From NCBI GenBank assembly GCA_965277595.1, contig CBDIDH010000001.1:2170001-2234000 (forward strand): a stretch of DNA of 64,000 nt, given 5' to 3'. Positions 61,450 through 64,000 of this stretch are shown piece after piece (the stretch's first letter is position 1; every line of letters starts with the position of its first letter). The notes beneath the pieces are model-generated. The model searched no databases, had not been told where the DNA came from, and worked only from the letters and a program-made list of their open reading frames with translations. The stretch is from CBDIDH01 sp965277595. Lineage in GTDB: Bacteria > Planctomycetota > Planctomycetia > Isosphaerales > Isosphaeraceae. A program made the translations under genes and the position numbers.

Positions 61450-63468
61450 TTACAGACCCGCGAGTGCGTCAAAAGCCGGTTCATCGAGGATCGGAATCTT
61501 GAGCTGTCGGGCCTTCTCCAGCTTGCTGCCCGGATCAGCGCCCGCGAGAACATATGAGGTTGACTTCGAGACCGAGCCGGTGACCTTGCCGCCAAGCGTC
61601 TTGATGATCGCCTCGGTTTCGGGACGGGTCCGCTTGGGCAGGGTTCCGGTCAGGACGAACGTCTTGCCCGAAAACGGAAGGCCCGCGATGCCCGATCGAG
61701 GCGCCGCGACGGCCGCGGGTTGCACGCCCACGGCGCAGAGGTCATCAAGAAGGGCCTGATTCGCCGGGTCCTGAAAAAACGCGAAAACGCTCGCGGCGAC
61801 GACCGGGCCGACATCGGGCACGCCTTCGAGGTCGGCAAGACTGGCCGATCGGATCGCGTCGAGTGTCTGAAAGCGCTGGGCAAGCGTTTCGGCATTACTG
61901 GTGCCGACGTGTCGGATCGTCAGGCCGGTCAAGACGCGGTCGAGGCTCCGGCTCTTGCTCGCCTCGATCGCCGCGACGAGGTTTTGGGCCGATTTTTTAC
62001 CCATCCGATCGAGTTCGGCGAGGGTGGCCTCGTTCAATCGATACACGTCGGCGAGGGTCTTGACGACCCCCTTGTCGACAAGCTGTTCGATGAGCTTCGC
62101 GCCCAGCCCCTCGATGTCCATCGCATCGCGGTGCGCGAACCAGCGGAGCCATTCCTTGAACTGATCGGGGCACCGCGCGGGGGTGTTCAAGCAGTGAAAA
62201 TCGACCTCGCCGGGCTGCCGGTCGACCGGTGCGCCGCAACTCGGGCATGTGGTCGGGAAGGTGAAGAGGGTCTCGGAGCCGTCGCGGGCTTCGGTCTCGA
62301 CGCGAACGACCTGCGGAATGATCTCGCCCGCCTTCTGTATGACAACGGTGTCGCCGATCCGAAGATCCTTGCGAAGGATGTCGTCCGCGTTATGCAAGGT
62401 CGCTCGCCGGACCGTGGTTCCGGCGAGCAAGACGGGCGTGAGGTCGGCGACCGGCGTGAGCTTACCCGTCTTGCCGACCTGTACACTGATGCCGACGATT
62501 TTCGTGATCGCCTGTTCGGCCTCATATTTGAATGCGATCACCCAGCGCGGGCTTTTGCTACGAAACCCGAGCCGCGACCGCTGGCCGAGCGCGTCAACCT
62601 TGACGACCAGGCCGTCGGTCTGAAAATCGAGCGTGTTCCGCAGGCTTGACCAGGCTTCGGCATGCTCGATCACGGCATCAATCGTCTCAAATATCTTGGT
62701 ATGCGGACTGACGGGAACGCCCCAGGCTTTTAACTGACCGATGATCTCGTGATATGAGCCCGACGTCATCCCCGAGGATTCGCCCAGGCCGTGCGAGACG
62801 AACTGCAACCGACGCTGCCCGCAGAGGCGAGAATCAAGCAGCTTGAGCGATCCCGCGGTCGAATTGCGCGGGTTGGCGAAAGGGGCCTCGTCGTTCTCGC
62901 GGCGAATTTCATTAAGCCGGACGAGTTCGGAATTGGTCATGTAAACCTCGCCGCGAATCTCCAGCAGGGCAGGGGCCTTGCCTTCAAGAGCGAGCGGAAT
63001 TCCCTTCACGGTGCGGAGATTCAAGGTGATGTCGTCGCCCCGGTCGCCGTCGCCTCGCGTCGCGCCGAGGACGAAGAGGCCATTTTCATAGCGGAGCGAG
63101 ACGGCGACGCCGTCAACCTTCAACTCGACGACGTAGCGGACTGGTTCGCCGGGGTTAAGTCCCTTGCGGACGCGGGCGTCCCACTCGCGAACCTCGTCAT
63201 ACGAATACGTGTTGTCGATCGAGAGCATCGGAACGGCATGCGTGACCGTCCTGAATCCAGTGAGCGGTTCGCCGCCGACGCGTTGCGTCGGGCTATCGGG
63301 CGTGACAAGCTCGGGATGCTCAGTCTCAAGGGCTTCGAGCCTTTTGATGAGGCGGTCGTATTCGCGGTCGCTGATCTCGGGCGCGGCGTCGACGTAATAG
63401 AGGCGGTTGTGCCTTCGAAGCTCGGCCCGGAGCTTGACGACCTCGTGCTCGACGTCCTTGTGAGCCAT
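61450..63468 (-). CDS. ligA: NAD-dependent DNA ligase
   Basis: A 672-residue ligase that seals nicks with NAD+. The adenylated Lys is in 'VVELKVDGVAVSLRY'; 'DREYDRLIKRLEALE' and 'PTQRVGGEPLTGFRTVTHAV' form the Ia/adenylation part, 'VQVGKTGKLTPVADLTPVLL' the OB-fold, a four-Cys zinc finger follows (CPSCGAP, 'FHCLNTPARCPDQ'), then the HhH region and a C-terminal BRCT domain ('GLPFSGKTFVLTGTLP'). ATG 63468 (MAHKDVEHE) is the family start. It lies tail to tail with rbsK, three bases apart. Essential replication gene; no oddity. Confidence 0.96.
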   Translation of the reverse strand: MAHKDVEHEVVKLRAELRRHNRLYYVDAAPEISDREYDRLIKRLEALETEHPELVTPDSPTQRVGGEPLTGFRTVTHAVPMLSIDNTYSYDEVREWDARVRKGLNPGEPVRYVVELKVDGVAVSLRYENGLFVLGATRGDGDRGDDITLNLRTVKGIPLALEGKAPALLEIRGEVYMTNSELVRLNEIRRENDEAPFANPRNSTAGSLKLLDSRLCGQRRLQFVSHGLGESSGMTSGSYHEIIGQLKAWGVPVSPHTKIFETIDAVIEHAEAWSSLRNTLDFQTDGLVVKVDALGQRSRLGFRSKSPRWVIAFKYEAEQAITKIVGISVQVGKTGKLTPVADLTPVLLAGTTVRRATLHNADDILRKDLRIGDTVVIQKAGEIIPQVVRVETEARDGSETLFTFPTTCPSCGAPVDRQPGEVDFHCLNTPARCPDQFKEWLRWFAHRDAMDIEGLGAKLIEQLVDKGVVKTLADVYRLNEATLAELDRMGKKSAQNLVAAIEASKSRSLDRVLTGLTIRHVGTSNAETLAQRFQTLDAIRSASLADLEGVPDVGPVVAASVFAFFQDPANQALLDDLCAVGVQPAAVAAPRSGIAGLPFSGKTFVLTGTLPKRTRPETEAIIKTLGGKVTGSVSKSTSYVLAGADPGSKLEKARQLKIPILDEPAFDALAGL

Positions 63469-63544
63469 CGGAGTAAGCCCTTCTGATCGAGTCGTTTTCG
63501 ACGTCGATATCCTGATATCTCTCAATGATTCGATTCGACCGCGG

Positions 63545-63805
63545 CTATCGATCCGGTCGGGCCGGGAACCAGCGATCGGTGGCCATCGCGAGCAGCCCCG
63601 AGGCGATCATCAGGACCACCTCGACCCCCAGCGCGAGGGGTCCGCGACGGTCAAACCAGGTGGCGAGCGGTGATCTTCCCCCCTCCACCTGTAGGCCCGG
63701 CACGATCAGATATCCGAACGCCGTGAGGACAAAAAGCGTGCTCGCCCCCAGTAAAAGGACGTAAAACGGGTTCGGAAACAGCTTTTTCTGGGATCGGTCG
63801 GACAT
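63545..63805 (-). CDS. Small membrane protein, two helices
   Basis: An 86-residue protein starting MSDRSQKKLFPNPFYVLLL. Two membrane helices are visible ('FYVLLLGASTLFVLTAFGYL' and 'ALGVEVVLMIASGLLAMATD') separated by a short 'GGRSPLATWFDRRGPL' loop. The pattern 'NPFYVLL...A..G' at the first helix is one I recall from small conserved planctomycete membrane proteins; function unknown. ATG 63805 is preferred over a longer frame starting at 63853. Confidence 0.6.
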   Translation of the reverse strand: MSDRSQKKLFPNPFYVLLLGASTLFVLTAFGYLIVPGLQVEGGRSPLATWFDRRGPLALGVEVVLMIASGLLAMATDRWFPARPDR

Positions 63806-63897
63806 TCCAGGGGGTTCTCTGACGGCCGGGTTCGAACGACACAAGACCATCAATTCCTCGATCGCCCGGCCGTCAAGGGAACGGACGACGCGAAGGC

Positions 63898-64000
63898 TCA
63901 GGCGCCGTCGAAGACCCAGCGGCTCCCCTCGATCGCGTAGTCAACGATTTCCTCGGGCTTGAACCAGAGGGCCATCTCGCGCTCGGCCGATTCGACGCTG
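63898..64000 (-). CDS. ndk: Nucleoside diphosphate kinase, C-terminal end only
   Basis: The window ends inside this gene. The visible 33 codons read 'SVESAEREMALWFKPEEIVD' and then 'YAIEGSRWVFDGA' before the stop at 63898. 'S...A..E...WF.PEEIVDY' is the normal end of nucleoside diphosphate kinases, which balance NTP pools by phosphate transfer through an active-site His outside the window. The start lies beyond 64000. Confidence 0.8.
   Translation of the reverse strand, partial: SVESAEREMALWFKPEEIVDYAIEGSRWVFDGA

Noticed and set aside
1..64000. CRISPR arrays
   Set aside because: No regularly spaced identical repeats with unique spacers were seen; the iterons and the 15-bp repeat do not fit.

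Overview
The window looks like a planctomycete chromosome, probably of the Isosphaeraceae or a relative. This rests on the gene repertoire and not on any search: GC-rich DNA, cytosolic Hanks-type kinases with tetratricopeptide repeats, a cytochrome c-like domain of the PSD1 kind, a type III glutamine synthetase, a planctomycete-style Ala/Trp-rich repeat protein, and the housekeeping genes def, fmt, miaB, glnE, ligA and ndk. It splits into two unlike halves.

Positions 1 to about 22992 are an accessory element that continues beyond the left edge. It has a replicon-like core: a ParA ATPase, a ribbon-helix-helix partner, an RPA-type replication initiator, seven iterons of about 20 bp and a perfect DnaA box. 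It also has a serine recombinase, a DUF3150 protein, a VapBC pair with an orphan HigA-type antitoxin, and two genes broken by single stop codons. Its right end coincides with a 3' half of a tRNA gene with a CAT anticodon (22944-22992), the classic footprint of integration into a tRNA gene. The cargo is mainly defence. Two Gabija-like (OLD nuclease plus UvrD helicase) pairs stand back to back at 5484-9348 (minus) and 10340-14097 (plus). The second is preceded, in what looks like one operon, by an HEAGH metalloprotease and a 51-residue double-CxxC zinc-ribbon protein. A 1436-residue TIR / NB-ARC / WD40 protein (18091-22401) resembles an Apaf-1-like NLR.

Positions 22993-24137 are a gene-poor scar. 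From 24138 the ordinary chromosome begins: glgB, an endonuclease/exonuclease/phosphatase-family protein, a receiver-kinase hybrid, a PAS histidine kinase coupled to a single-domain response regulator, an efflux adaptor, a TPR Ser/Thr kinase, glnN, an HNH nuclease, ribosomal protein bTHX, a second Ser/Thr kinase, def-fmt, miaB, glnE, a secreted SGNH hydrolase, the pxpBAC 5-oxoprolinase operon, a lipoprotein, two further genes broken by in-frame stops, a cytochrome c-domain protein, a cupin, a ribokinase, ligA, a small membrane protein and the end of ndk.

Intergenic regions of the chromosomal half carry a dispersed hairpin family built from GATGACC-like heptamers (five copies seen) and a separate 15-bp tandem repeat. 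The best candidates for an undescribed system are the protease / zinc-ribbon / OLD / UvrD operon placed back to back with a second OLD-UvrD pair, and the TIR-NB-ARC-WD40 protein with its own operator-like promoter.
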